The position numbers and the translations under genes are program-made. Positions 44,190 through 53,534 of a stretch of DNA of 64,000 nt are shown in pieces; the stretch's first letter is position 1, and each line of letters starts with the position of its first letter. The notes beneath the pieces are model-generated. The model was not told where the DNA came from. It made no database searches and saw only the letters and a list, made by a program, of their open reading frames with translations. Source of the DNA: Kaistella gelatinilytica (lineage in GTDB: Bacteria; Bacteroidota; Bacteroidia; Flavobacteriales; Weeksellaceae); contig NZ_JADPVI010000004.1 in assembly GCF_015679325.1 (NCBI RefSeq), positions 1 to 64,000 of the forward strand. Direction: 5' to 3'.

Positions 44190-45689
44190 ATGAAAAATCT
44201 AAAATTAGGAATTTCAGCATTGGCTCTTACGATTGCCTCTACTGTTTTCGCCCAGACTACCAGTAACCCGTGGTTAATCGGTGTTGGTGCTCACGGAGTA
44301 AATCATGCTGCGGCAGGAGGTACAGTTGGAAATGTTTTCTCTACTGCTTTCGGTAGTTCAGATCACGGTCAATTGTATAACATCAGCAACTTTACGATTA
44401 CACCTCCACTTTCGAAGTTAACTGTAGCAAGAAACATTAATAAATATTTGGTTCTTGACTGGCAAACTTCCGTAGGGAACGTTGACAACAAAAGAATTGG
44501 AATGGGAAAAGAATTTTTCCTAATGACCGGTTTAGGTCTTCAATTCAAATTCAACGGTCTTTGGAACGAAGAATCTTGGTTTGATCCATATTTGAGAGTT
44601 GGTGCAAACTACATGAGACACGATTATACAGGTGTTACTTTTCCTTTAACTGATATTAATGGAGAATACTATCCTGGATTTTCTGATGGAATGCGTAGTA
44701 CACAAAGAAGAAGCGATCACTTTACAGTTTCAACTGGTTTAGGATCTAACTTCTGGTTAACTAAAAACTTTGGTCTTGGTATTCAAGGTGATTACGTTTC
44801 TACACCAATTGACAAGTCAGATATTGCTAACTTTTGGCAAGCTTCTGCTTCATTATTGTTTAGATTCGGTAACAATGATAGAGATAAAGATGGTATCTTA
44901 GATAAAGACGATAGATGTCCAGATACTCCAGGTTTAGCTGAATTCAAAGGTTGTCCTGATACTGATGGAGACGGAATTCCAGATATCGATGATCAATGTC
45001 CAGATGTTGCAGGTCCAGTTGAAAACAACGGTTGTCCTTGGCCAGATACTGACGGCGATGGTGTAATCGACAAAGATGATGCTTGTCCTACAGTTCCTGG
45101 TCCAGCAGAAAACAAAGGTTGTCCTTGGCCAGATACTGACGGTGATGGAATCTTAGATAAAGATGACGCTTGTCCTACAGTTTTCGGATTGAAAGAATAC
45201 AACGGTTGTCCTAAGCCACAAACTGTAATCGCTGACGAAGCTACAGGAGCTCTTAAAGGAATTTTCTTTAACTTCGACAAAGCTACAATCAGACCAGAAT
45301 CTAGTTCTAAATTAGATATGGCTGCTGACATAATTAAGAATTCTAACGGTGGAACTTTCTTATTGACAGGTGAAACTGACAAAAAAGGTTCAGACGCTTA
45401 CAACTTGAAATTATCTAGAGAAAGAGCTGCAGCAGTAGTGAATGCTTTAGAAGCAAGAGGAGTATCTACAACTCAATTGAAATCTAAAGGTGTTGGTGAA
45501 GCTAACGCAGTGGTTTCTGAGAAAGCATCTGATGCTGAAAGAATGACTGATAGAAAAGTAGTTGTTACTGCTGTTGATAAAGCTGCTTTTGATGCAATGG
45601 ATAAGTCTGACTTACCAGTTGTTATCAAGAAATCTGCTAAACCAGCGAAGAAAACAATGAAAAAGAAATCAATGAAAAAAAGAAAATAA
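44190..45689 (+). CDS. OmpA-family protein with thrombospondin type 3 repeats
   Basis: This 499-residue outer-membrane protein has a signal peptide (residues 1-22, STVFAQ), an eight-stranded-type barrel (about 25-230), four calcium-binding type 3 repeats (about 230-345; the core is D-x-D-x-D-G and CPDxxG) and an OmpA peptidoglycan-binding domain (about 355-470; FNFDKATIRPESSSKLDMAA, then LTGETDKKGSDAYNLKLSRERAAAV). A very basic tail (KKSAKPAKKTMKKKSMKKRK) ends the protein. It anchors the outer membrane to the wall. Codon use is typical of high expression; a terminator follows. Confidence 0.9.
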   Translation: MKNLKLGISALALTIASTVFAQTTSNPWLIGVGAHGVNHAAAGGTVGNVFSTAFGSSDHGQLYNISNFTITPPLSKLTVARNINKYLVLDWQTSVGNVDNKRIGMGKEFFLMTGLGLQFKFNGLWNEESWFDPYLRVGANYMRHDYTGVTFPLTDINGEYYPGFSDGMRSTQRRSDHFTVSTGLGSNFWLTKNFGLGIQGDYVSTPIDKSDIANFWQASASLLFRFGNNDRDKDGILDKDDRCPDTPGLAEFKGCPDTDGDGIPDIDDQCPDVAGPVENNGCPWPDTDGDGVIDKDDACPTVPGPAENKGCPWPDTDGDGILDKDDACPTVFGLKEYNGCPKPQTVIADEATGALKGIFFNFDKATIRPESSSKLDMAADIIKNSNGGTFLLTGETDKKGSDAYNLKLSRERAAAVVNALEARGVSTTQLKSKGVGEANAVVSEKASDAERMTDRKVVVTAVDKAAFDAMDKSDLPVVIKKSAKPAKKTMKKKSMKKRK

Positions 45690-45711
45690 TTAAAAATTAT
45701 TTCTAAATCAT

Positions 45712-45745
45712 AAAAAAACGCTCCCATTATTGGGGGCGTTTTTTG
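45712..45745 (+). terminator. Intrinsic terminator after the OmpA-family gene
   Basis: AAAAAACGCTCCC pairs with GGGGGCGTTTTTT (one wobble) around a short loop. The yebC promoter box lies only 10 bases further on. Confidence 0.85.
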
Positions 45746-45755
45746 TGATTTTATG

Positions 45756-45763
45756 TAAATTTG
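45756..45763 (+). promoter_or_regulatory. -7 promoter box of the yebC-like gene
   Basis: TAAATTTG is a full match to TAnnTTTG, 21 bases before the start codon. A possible TTG (45730-45732) falls inside the preceding terminator. Confidence 0.45.
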
Positions 45764-45784
45764 CAATATTAATAACTAAAATTT

Positions 45785-46525
45785 ATGGGACGCGCATTCG
45801 AATATAGAAAAGCCTCAAAAATGGCTCGCTGGGACAAGATGGCCAAAACATTCTCTAAAATAGGAAAAGACATTGCTCTTGCCGTTAAAGCAGGTGGTGC
45901 AGATCCGGACTCAAATCCTTCTTTACGGAGATGTATGCAAAATGCCAAAGGGGCAAACATGCCAAAGGACAATGTTGAAAGAGCAATTAAAAAAGCCAGT
46001 GGTGCTGACGCAGAACATTATGAGGAAATTACTTACGAAGGTTACGGTTTAGGAGGTGTTGCATTTTTTGTTGAATGCACTACAAACAACCCCACGAGAA
46101 CTGTGGCAAACGTAAGAGCGATTTTTAATAAATTCGATGGTAGTCTTGGGAAAAATGGAGAATTGGCTTTTATCTTTGACCGAAAAGGAATTTTCTCGAT
46201 TGACAGGTCTTCAATCAAAATGGATTGGGATGATTTCGAAATGGAAATGATCGATGGTGGTGCAGAAGATGTAGAAAGCGATGATGAAGAAGTGTTGATC
46301 ACAACAGCATTTGAGGATTTCGGCGCTCTTTCTCACAAACTGGAAGAATTGGGCATGGATGTTAAAAGTGCCGAATTAGAAAGAATTCCCAACAATAGCA
46401 AAGAAGTTACGGAGGAGCAATTCAAAATTAATATGAAAATGCTCGACCGTTTTGAAGAAGACGATGATGTTCAAAATGTTTATCATAACATGGAAATAAC
46501 CGACGCCTTACTGAATTCTTTATAA
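45785..46525 (+). CDS. YebC/PmpR family protein
   Basis: This 246-residue protein has the YebC/TACO1 fold: MGRAFEYRKASKMARWDKMAKTFSKIGKDI at the start, GGADPDSNPSLRRCMQNAKGANMPKDNVERAIKKAS near 38, ITYEGYGLGGVAFFVECTTNNPTRT near 80 and the FDRKGIF segment near 130. The family was named as transcription regulators, but recent work on YebC and its mitochondrial relative points to translation of proline-rich stretches. Length is normal. It stands alone. Confidence 0.95.
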   Translation: MGRAFEYRKASKMARWDKMAKTFSKIGKDIALAVKAGGADPDSNPSLRRCMQNAKGANMPKDNVERAIKKASGADAEHYEEITYEGYGLGGVAFFVECTTNNPTRTVANVRAIFNKFDGSLGKNGELAFIFDRKGIFSIDRSSIKMDWDDFEMEMIDGGAEDVESDDEEVLITTAFEDFGALSHKLEELGMDVKSAELERIPNNSKEVTEEQFKINMKMLDRFEEDDDVQNVYHNMEITDALLNSL

Positions 46526-46584
46526 GAAAATAATATCGTGTTCATCTGCAAGTAACATTCAAGTCTTTTCTTTGCACAAAAGCG

Positions 46585-47409
46585 ATGAAAAGAAACGTTG
46601 AGTTAGTTGTAATTTCAGATGTTCACCTCGGGACTTACGGTTGCAAGGCAAAAGAATTATTAAGATATCTCAATTCCATTCAGCCGAAGACGTTAGTTCT
46701 AAATGGAGATATCATCGATGTTTGGCAATTCAAAAAGTCTTATTTTCCTAAATCTCATTTGAAAGTCATTAAGAAAATACTTTCTTTCGTGACCAAAAAT
46801 GTTGAGGTTTACTATGTGACCGGAAACCATGATGAGATGTTTCGCAAGTTTGCTGATTTCGAATTAGGAAATCTTAAAATATGTAATAAAATTTGCCTTA
46901 CCATTGATGAGAAAAAAACCTGGATTTTTCATGGTGATGTTTTCGATGCCTCTGTGCAGCATTCCAAATGGCTCGCTAAATTAGGCGGAAAAGGATACGA
47001 TTTACTCATTCTTATCAATACGGTTATCAACTGGTTTTTGCAAAAGATGGGGAAAGAGAAGTATTCATTTTCCAAAAAAATTAAAAACAACGTAAAAAAA
47101 GCAGTAAAATTTATCGGTGACTTCGAATTAACGGCTTCTGAATTGGCGATTGACAATCAATATGATCATGTTATTTGCGGTCACATTCATCAACCGCAGA
47201 TTCGGGAAATCCACAACAAGAATGGATCCTGTATTTATATGAATTCTGGTGACTGGATCGAGAATTTATCAGCGCTCGAATACAACGATAAGAAATGGGC
47301 CATATTTCATTATGAGGATCATAAGCATTTGCTGAAGGATGACGATCATGAAGAAATTTTGGAAATGGATCATCTGGAATTATTAAAAGTGGTAACCAAC
47401 TTTTCCTGA
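46585..47409 (+). CDS. LpxH-like UDP-2,3-diacylglucosamine phosphoesterase
   Basis: This 274-residue metallophosphoesterase has the five family motifs: SDVHLG (11-16), NGDIID near 40, TGNHDE near 79, FHGDVFD near 112 and CGHIHQP near 197, which supply the two-metal site. In Bacteroidota such proteins are taken as the LpxH step of lipid A synthesis, cutting UDP-diacylglucosamine to lipid X; a calcineurin-like phosphatase with another substrate is possible. The stop overlaps the next start (TGATG), so it is coupled to a glycosyltransferase gene. Confidence 0.8.
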   Translation: MKRNVELVVISDVHLGTYGCKAKELLRYLNSIQPKTLVLNGDIIDVWQFKKSYFPKSHLKVIKKILSFVTKNVEVYYVTGNHDEMFRKFADFELGNLKICNKICLTIDEKKTWIFHGDVFDASVQHSKWLAKLGGKGYDLLILINTVINWFLQKMGKEKYSFSKKIKNNVKKAVKFIGDFELTASELAIDNQYDHVICGHIHQPQIREIHNKNGSCIYMNSGDWIENLSALEYNDKKWAIFHYEDHKHLLKDDDHEEILEMDHLELLKVVTNFS

Positions 47410-48383
47410 TGAAAGTTCTGTACGCATTTCAGGGAACAGGGAACGGACATATTGCAAGAGCGCAGGAAATTATTCCTCTTCTCAAAAAGCATGTCGAAGT
47501 TGATATTTTAATGAGTGGTCATCAATCGCAACTGAAAGCCGATTTCGATGTCAACTTCCACTACAAAGGGGTTTCGCTGCTATACAATAAAACAGGCGGG
47601 CTATCTTACCGTAAAACATTTGCAGGGAATAGTTTTGTTGAGGCTTTTAAAAACGGCAGAGACTTGCAACTTTCCCATTACGATTTAATTATCAATGATT
47701 TCGAACCTTTGACAGGATGGGCTTGCAAATTAAGAGATTTGCCCATGATTGAACTGAGTCATCAAGCTTCCCTGTGTTTTAAAGAAACTCCGAAACCTGA
47801 AAAAAAAGACTTTTTAGGCGAGCTGATTTTAAATTATTACGTCCCAAGCGAGCGGAAAATAGGATTTCATTTTGAAAATTATCATCCGCAGATCAAGAAA
47901 CCCGTCATTAGAAAGAAGATCAGAAATTTAAATCCTCAGCGGAAAGGATATTATCTTGTTTACTTACCCAGCTTTTCAGACCAGAATATCATTCAGATCT
48001 TAAAGGATATTCCGGTTGAATGGAAGGTGTTCTCGAAAGACAGCAAATTACATTATAGGCAAGAAAACCTGGAGATCTTTCCCATCGATACCATTCAGTT
48101 TTTAAAATATTTCGAAAATTGCGAAGGAATTTTGTGCAATGCAGGTTTTGAAACTCCGGCAGAAGCGCTGTTTATGGGTAAAAAGTTATTTGTTATTCCT
48201 ATTCATAACCAATATGAGCAAGAATGTAATGCTTTTGCTTTAGAGAAAATGGGATTTCCGACCTCCAAAATTTTAAATGCCGAAGAGATCAGAAAATGGG
48301 TCGATCATCATCATCATTTTACAGTTGATTATCCAGATGATATTGAAGACATCTTACTTAATGAAGTATTAACCTTCCAGTAA
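47409..48383 (+). CDS. GT28-like glycosyltransferase
   Basis: This 324-residue protein has the GT-B layout of the MurG/GT28 group: the glycine-rich start YAFQGTGNGHIARAQEII (residues 5-22) and, in the second half, EGILCNAGFETPAEALFMGKKLFVIPIHNQYEQECNA, which is the nucleotide-sugar binding region with the usual Glu. No membrane segment is seen. It is coupled to the LpxH-like gene by a TGATG overlap, so the pair may work on a lipid or lipid A precursor, though the sugar acceptor is unknown. Its 3' end overlaps a convergent GNAT gene by 15 bases. Confidence 0.82.
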   Translation: MKVLYAFQGTGNGHIARAQEIIPLLKKHVEVDILMSGHQSQLKADFDVNFHYKGVSLLYNKTGGLSYRKTFAGNSFVEAFKNGRDLQLSHYDLIINDFEPLTGWACKLRDLPMIELSHQASLCFKETPKPEKKDFLGELILNYYVPSERKIGFHFENYHPQIKKPVIRKKIRNLNPQRKGYYLVYLPSFSDQNIIQILKDIPVEWKVFSKDSKLHYRQENLEIFPIDTIQFLKYFENCEGILCNAGFETPAEALFMGKKLFVIPIHNQYEQECNAFALEKMGFPTSKILNAEEIRKWVDHHHHFTVDYPDDIEDILLNEVLTFQ

Positions 48384-48659
48384 AATATCCTCCACATCAG
48401 TCATCCTGTTCATTACAGATCTTGCGTAAGAACAGTGTGGATAAACTTTCCAGTTGTTTTCCCGAGCGAATTTAATGGCTTCTTCGACCAAATATTTTCC
48501 CATTCCACGACCTTCAAATTTTGCATGAACCAAAACAAAGGAAATAATGAGTTTATTTTCCTCCGGGAAAATGGTGTAAGTTAATCTTCCAACTTCGTCT
48601 TCATCATTATTTAACTTAAAAACTCCGCCGTTTCCTGATCGATCATTGGTGTATTTCAT
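48369..48659 (-). CDS. Short GNAT-family N-acetyltransferase (YidJ-like)
   Basis: This 96-residue protein belongs to the short GNAT group: the beta-strand start GNGGVFKLNNDEDEVGRLTY, then the acetyl-CoA loop VHAKFEGRGMGKYLVEEAIKFARENNWKVYPHCSYA (R/Q-x-x-G-x-G), the core of the fold. Such proteins (PF14542) are little characterised. The gene runs toward the glycosyltransferase gene, and the two coding regions share their last 15 bases in opposite directions. Confidence 0.85.
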   Translation of the reverse strand: MKYTNDRSGNGGVFKLNNDEDEVGRLTYTIFPEENKLIISFVLVHAKFEGRGMGKYLVEEAIKFARENNWKVYPHCSYARSVMNRMTDVEDILLEG

Positions 48660-48746
48660 TTCTTTCGATTTTGTACTTTAAATTTAAGGAAAATAAATGG
48701 AAGCGGGATTTTAGATTTAATAAATCGTTTTGTTTTTCGCGATTGT

Positions 48747-48835
48747 TGCAGCCCAGCTTGAGCGGAAATCCTTTTTTGGGTCGTCATCTGACGAAACAAA
48801 AAAGATTGGGAGCGGAAGATGGATGAAGTTGCCCC
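48747..48835 (+). repeat. Dispersed hairpin repeat, copy 3
   Basis: The left end reads GCAGCCCAGCTTGAGCGGAAATCC, then a T run; the right end reads AAAAAAGATTGGGAGCGGAAGA. AATCCTTTTTT and AAAAAAGATT pair, and GTCGTCA pairs with TGACGA inside. It lies between two minus-strand genes, GNAT and RDD. See copies at 645, 15108 and 62990. Confidence 0.65.
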
Positions 48836-48850
48836 AAAAAGAATTGAAAT

Positions 48851-49603
48851 TTAAATATCTTTTCCTGTGTAAAAATTGTAATCCTTAATGATGATATCGA
48901 TGAATCTGCGCTCCGTGAATTTCGTGGGATCAATATCTAACTTTAGAATTTCTTTAATTTTACTCGAAAGTTTTGAAAGGATCTGTCTGTCATCGCTTTT
49001 TAGTGCCTTTTGATAATTTTCTTTGATGATTCTCACATCATTATCGGTAAGCGCGATGACTTGTGGAAAAACAGGCAAATAATCTTCTTTTAAATTTTCT
49101 AAAATCGTGTGCGAAATGGTAACGTGGTTTTTCAAAGATATGACGGCAGTTCCGGAAGCAATTCCTCCTAAACGCTGATTATTTTTCGATACGATCATGG
49201 TGATCAAACCGACCACGCCTGAATTTGAAAACACATCTACCAAGCGGAAAAACCACCGAATTAGATAATCCCCAAATCCAGCCTGAAAACCATCGATCTT
49301 TACCACTTTGATCCGCACCACTTTTTTTCCGAAAGTTTGTCCTTCCAAAAGACTTTCGCAAACCAAAGTATAAATATGAATGGGCAAAGTAATGATGATG
49401 ATCACGGCCATGACAGACCAGTTATCGAGCGTATTAAAAAAAGCCCCAAGATTAAAAACGCGAAAAAATATCAGATAGGTGACCAGTAAATAAGCACCTT
49501 TGATGAGCATGTCGATGCCAAAAGCCAATATTCTCTCGCCAACACTCGCGGTATTGAAATTTATATTTACATTTTGTGAAGTATTTATGGCGATCAGCGA
49601 CAT
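48851..49603 (-). CDS. RDD family membrane protein
   Basis: This 250-residue protein has the RDD domain at about residues 15-150: FNTASVGERILAFGIDMLIKGAYLL, then two further membrane segments and GQTFGKKVVRIKVVKIDGFQAGFGDYLIRWFFRLVDV. The C-terminal 90 residues are soluble. RDD proteins are of unknown function, with a few acting in ion exchange. It is divergent from spoIIM, with start codons 23 bases apart, and belongs to the adjoining MoxR/DUF58 cluster, where RDD genes are frequent. Confidence 0.88.
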   Translation of the reverse strand: MSLIAINTSQNVNINFNTASVGERILAFGIDMLIKGAYLLVTYLIFFRVFNLGAFFNTLDNWSVMAVIIIITLPIHIYTLVCESLLEGQTFGKKVVRIKVVKIDGFQAGFGDYLIRWFFRLVDVFSNSGVVGLITMIVSKNNQRLGGIASGTAVISLKNHVTISHTILENLKEDYLPVFPQVIALTDNDVRIIKENYQKALKSDDRQILSKLSSKIKEILKLDIDPTKFTERRFIDIIIKDYNFYTGKDI

Positions 49604-49626
49604 ATTTTTATTATTTTAGCTTCCTT

Positions 49627-50628
49627 ATGAGAGAAGTGGCATTCATCAAACAAAATAAAGAAAAATGGTTGGGAATCGAGCAGGTTATCGCAGAAAAATT
49701 GAAAAAAAATCCTGATGATCTCTCTTCTTTGTACATTAATCTGGTGAATGATTTGTCTTTTGCACAAACGTATTATCCGAAAAGCAAAACCACAATTTAT
49801 CTGAACAACCTTTCTTCCCTTATTTTTCAGAAAATTTATAAAACGAAACGGACAGAACAAAACCGCCTCCTGTATTTTTTTAAAACTGAAGTTCCGCTGT
49901 TGGTCTATCAGTATCGCAGATATTTATTTTATGCGTTTGGCTTTTTTATATTATTCACTTTAATTGGATTTATTTCCGCGTATTATGATAAGGAATTTGT
50001 GAATGTTATTCTGGGAGAAGAATATGTAAACAAAACGATTGAAAACATCAAAAAAGGCAATGCAGTCGGCGTTTATCAGCAAGGTTCTAATTGGGGAAGT
50101 ACAATTGGAATTACCGTAAATAATCTGAAAGTTGGCGCCATTCTATTTCTTTATGGGGTTTTCGGCGGTGTAGGGACTTTGTATGCTTTGCTCCAGAATT
50201 GTATAATGCTTGGTTCGTTTCAATATTTTTTTCACGAACATGGCGCTTTAAAAGACAGTGCAAAAGGAATCTGGCTTCACGGCGTTTTTGAAATTTTCAG
50301 CATGGTTGTAGAAACAATGGCGGGATTAATTTTAGGAGCGTCCATTCTTTTCCCAAGAACTTTTTCCAGATTTAATTCCTTTAAATTAGGTTTCAAAGAT
50401 GCTTTTAAAATATTTCTTAGCACCGTTCCATTTACCATTATGGCAGGAATGATCGAAGGTTATCTGACGAGATATGCCTTGATAATGCCCGGAATTTTAA
50501 ACTTCATAATGATCTTCGGTGCCTTTGTAATCATTGGTTCCTATTATTTTATTTATCCATATTACATTTCAAAAAAATACCTTAATGATGCAGTTTTATC
50601 AGAAACGCGACTTCGGAACGTTCATTAG
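49627..50628 (+). CDS. SpoIIM-related stage II sporulation protein M family
   Basis: This 333-residue membrane protein belongs to the SpoIIM/DUF95 family: the soluble start REVAFIKQNKEKWLGIE, then a large membrane domain (from about residue 100) with GITVNNLKVGAILFLYGVFGGVGTLYALLQNCIMLG and LWLHGVFEIFSMVVETMAGLILG, the family core. The start at 49627 is chosen because it matches relatives; the frame opens 17 codons earlier. Non-sporulating Bacteroidota carry it in this RDD-MoxR cluster. It overlaps the next gene by about 44 bases. Confidence 0.85.
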   Translation: MREVAFIKQNKEKWLGIEQVIAEKLKKNPDDLSSLYINLVNDLSFAQTYYPKSKTTIYLNNLSSLIFQKIYKTKRTEQNRLLYFFKTEVPLLVYQYRRYLFYAFGFFILFTLIGFISAYYDKEFVNVILGEEYVNKTIENIKKGNAVGVYQQGSNWGSTIGITVNNLKVGAILFLYGVFGGVGTLYALLQNCIMLGSFQYFFHEHGALKDSAKGIWLHGVFEIFSMVVETMAGLILGASILFPRTFSRFNSFKLGFKDAFKIFLSTVPFTIMAGMIEGYLTRYALIMPGILNFIMIFGAFVIIGSYYFIYPYYISKKYLNDAVLSETRLRNVH

Positions 50629-51547
50629 CGATACTTTTACGTTTTTCAAAGAGAACGGTAAAAACTATTTCAAAAATTATATAATGATCAACGGGATTTT
50701 ATTAATTCTGATGGTAGTCATTTTTGTATTTGGTTACCGCGAATTATTTTCTCAAATGATGGGTTCAAATATCCAGGGTCAAAATTATTATTTTCAGGCT
50801 TATTTCCAGGAAAACAGTGTGGTTTTGACGTTAGTTTCTGCGATCATGTTTATTCTTTTCCTAATGGTAATGATGATTTCCTATTCGTACCCGATTTTAT
50901 ATATGAAAAGATTGACCGAAACCGGAAATAAAAATATTAAAGCGGACGAAATTTTAAGTGATTTAAAAAATAATTCCGGTCGATTTATTAAATTTTTTTT
51001 AGGATTGGTTTTTATCGTTATGCCACTCGCCGTGATTCTTTTTGGCATTTCTGCAATGTTAATAATTATCGTCATCGGATTTTTTCTCTTGATATTAATG
51101 GGACCAATAATCATGAATGTTGTCAATTTTTTAATGTTCGATTATTTCAACACCAAAAAAGGTTTTTTCGAATCACTCAGTTATGCTGTAAGAGCCCAGT
51201 TTTCCTATAAAAATGGCCGCGACAAATCTCCGTTTTGGAAATATTGGGGCTCAACAACGGTGATGTATTTACTGATTCAGACCATAACTTCGGTGTTTGC
51301 AATAATTCCACTTATGATTATTTCAGGTGCAATGGTTACAATTCCGCAAAAGGGACCGCAAAACATTATGGAAGGTTCAATGGGAATTTTATTTTTCTCT
51401 ATTTACGGAGTTTCAATATTAATTTCTTTTTTAATGATCAATGTGATCTTCGTGAACTCCGGTTTGCAATATTATGACAGCAGAACAGATCTTCACCGGA
51501 ATCTTGATCTTTCCGAAATCGACACGATTGGTACGAATGAAATTTAG
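50585..51547 (+). CDS. Membrane protein in the MoxR cluster, DUF4013-like
   Basis: This 320-residue protein has about six membrane segments, with a soluble start (MMQFYQKRDFGTFISDTFTFFKENG) and a conserved-looking NVVNFLMFDYFNTKKGFFESLSYAV segment in the middle. It overlaps the 3' end of the spoIIM-like gene by about 44 bases, so the two are coupled. I cannot name a firm family; the layout resembles DUF4013-type or glycerophosphoryl-diester-associated membrane proteins. The start could also be the second Met at 50588. Confidence 0.6.
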   Translation: MMQFYQKRDFGTFISDTFTFFKENGKNYFKNYIMINGILLILMVVIFVFGYRELFSQMMGSNIQGQNYYFQAYFQENSVVLTLVSAIMFILFLMVMMISYSYPILYMKRLTETGNKNIKADEILSDLKNNSGRFIKFFLGLVFIVMPLAVILFGISAMLIIIVIGFFLLILMGPIIMNVVNFLMFDYFNTKKGFFESLSYAVRAQFSYKNGRDKSPFWKYWGSTTVMYLLIQTITSVFAIIPLMIISGAMVTIPQKGPQNIMEGSMGILFFSIYGVSILISFLMINVIFVNSGLQYYDSRTDLHRNLDLSEIDTIGTNEI

Positions 51548-52319
51548 AATATTTTTACTTTTTTTACATTTTTCACTCTTCGGGATTTCTCAGAAAATTC
51601 CGGAGGCGCCGTTTGCGGTAAAGGTTGATTCATTGGTTTCTTCTTCACCAAAATATCGTGCAGATTCTCTTCTTAAAAAAAATCCTACCACGAATAATGT
51701 TGTTTTTCCTAAAAGTTTTGAGGAGAAATTTCAGTCAAAATATAAAGGACCCGATTTCGATTACACGACGATAAAACCAAGAGAATCTTTCTGGCAGAAA
51801 CTTACAAAGCGAATCAGAAAGTTTCTGGAGTCTATTTTTGGCGAAGTTGATCCGAATAAAGCGTCTTCGTACACCGAAATTATTTTGAGACTTTCAGCCA
51901 TTGTAATTATTGGTTTTGTGCTTTATTTGTTACTTAAATTTTTGCTGAATAAAGACGGGAATTTCTTTTTTGGGAAGAAGAATAAGAAATTTAATATTGC
52001 GAATCAGGATTTACAGGAGAATATTCATGAGATTAATTTTAAAGAATCCATCGAAAAATTTGAGCAGGAAAAAGAGTATCGTTCGGCGATCCGTTATCAT
52101 TTTCTTTTTGTTTTAAAGAAATTAGCGGATAAAGAACTCATCAATTGGAATCCGGAAAAAACAAATAAAGATTATTTCGGTGAATTAAAAACTGCCGATT
52201 TGAAAACCAGTTTTCAGGAATTGAGTTATATTTTCGATTACGTTTGGTATGGAGAATTTGAAGTAAATGAAGAGCGCTACAACCACTTTAAACAAAAGTT
52301 TTTACAATTTAAAATATAG
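51537..52319 (+). CDS. DUF4129 domain protein
   Basis: This 260-residue protein has a signal or anchor (residues 1-20), a periplasmic stretch, a membrane segment (about 130-150) and a C-terminal DUF4129 domain (about 185-258; REYRSAIRYHFLFVLKKLADKELI, then YIFDYVWYGEFEVNEERY). DUF4129 proteins nearly always occur beside MoxR and DUF58 genes and are thought to act with them. The start at 51537 overlaps the preceding gene by 11 bases; the longer frame upstream has no family support. Confidence 0.8.
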   Translation: MKFRIFLLFLHFSLFGISQKIPEAPFAVKVDSLVSSSPKYRADSLLKKNPTTNNVVFPKSFEEKFQSKYKGPDFDYTTIKPRESFWQKLTKRIRKFLESIFGEVDPNKASSYTEIILRLSAIVIIGFVLYLLLKFLLNKDGNFFFGKKNKKFNIANQDLQENIHEINFKESIEKFEQEKEYRSAIRYHFLFVLKKLADKELINWNPEKTNKDYFGELKTADLKTSFQELSYIFDYVWYGEFEVNEERYNHFKQKFLQFKI

Positions 52320-52347
52320 TTATTAAGCTGAAGGATTTGCAAAGAAT

Positions 52348-53505
52348 ATGAACAAAACAGTCAAATTATACGGTATTATTTTCATCTTCGTGATGTTGAT
52401 TTTGGCTTTGCTGGAAATCAATAAAACGGAGGTGACGGATTGGCGTAAAAATTTTGATGTGAATCAGAAATCTCCTTTCGGTCTTTTTGTTTTTAATAAA
52501 GAAGTAAATCATTTTCTCAATAATGAAGTGAAACGAACGGAACTTTCTCCTTATAATTACTATAAAACCAATAAGGAAAAGCCACACAATATTTTGATCA
52601 TCCAATCCGAAATCGATTTTGAATCCTGGAAAAAAATACTGGAAACCGTAAAATCAGGTTCAGATGCATTGATCATTGCCGAAGGTTTTCACCCGAAAAT
52701 TGCTGATTCTAACCACTTTACGCCATCTTACGTAAGTGTTCGAAGTGAGAATGTGTTTAAACTTACCGACGAGAAATTTTCTGCAGATTCTATTAAGATT
52801 GATAAGTTACCTGCAAATCAAGGTTTTTCGAGGATTGATAAAAACCACGAGATTTTAGGAAAAGCAGTTCTCGATGGAGGAAAAGTGAATTTTATTAAAG
52901 TTAATTTTGGAAAAGGTCATTTGTATCTTCATACCGAACCTTTAATTGTAACCAACTATTATCTCTTAAATCCGGAAAACCAAAAGTATGTTCAAGATGT
53001 GTTTTCTTATCTGCCGAAACGGGAAACGGTTTGGTTTACCGAATCTAATAAAGAGTCTACAGAATCGCAATCGCCTTTGAGATTTATTTTATCCAAACCT
53101 GCGCTTCGATTTGCGTGGTGGTTATTCTTGGCCGGACTTTTATTATTTGTTATTTTTAATGCGAAAAGAAAACAGCGAATTGTTCCCATCATCGAACCTT
53201 TAAAAAATAAATCGGTTGAATTTGTGAAAAGCATCGGAAATCTATATTTACAGGAAGGTGATTTCCACGATATGATGGCGAAAAAAGCACAGTATTTTCT
53301 AAATCGTGTACGACTTGATCTCATGATCGATACGCAAAATTTAGATGAAAAATTCGCTCAAACTTTACATTTGAAAACAGGAAAAAGTCTTGAAAAAATT
53401 AATGAAGCAATTGATTTCATCAAAAGAGGACAAGATCCTTATGCAAGTGTAATGAAAGAAGATCTGGTGAAAATGAACCGATTGCTCGACGGAATATTAA
53501 AGTAA
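52348..53505 (+). CDS. DUF4350 domain membrane protein
   Basis: This 385-residue protein has an N-terminal membrane segment (about residues 7-23), a periplasmic DUF4350 domain (about 35-235; SPFGLFVFNKEVNHFLNN, then DALIIAEGFHP) and a second membrane segment (about 255-272), followed by a helical cytoplasmic tail. The family is a frequent partner of MoxR, DUF58 and DUF4129 genes. It lies 28 bases after the DUF4129 gene and 29 bases before moxR, in one run of same-strand genes. Confidence 0.82.
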   Translation: MNKTVKLYGIIFIFVMLILALLEINKTEVTDWRKNFDVNQKSPFGLFVFNKEVNHFLNNEVKRTELSPYNYYKTNKEKPHNILIIQSEIDFESWKKILETVKSGSDALIIAEGFHPKIADSNHFTPSYVSVRSENVFKLTDEKFSADSIKIDKLPANQGFSRIDKNHEILGKAVLDGGKVNFIKVNFGKGHLYLHTEPLIVTNYYLLNPENQKYVQDVFSYLPKRETVWFTESNKESTESQSPLRFILSKPALRFAWWLFLAGLLLFVIFNAKRKQRIVPIIEPLKNKSVEFVKSIGNLYLQEGDFHDMMAKKAQYFLNRVRLDLMIDTQNLDEKFAQTLHLKTGKSLEKINEAIDFIKRGQDPYASVMKEDLVKMNRLLDGILK

Positions 53506-53534
53506 AAAAACACGAATTCATTATATATAAAACG

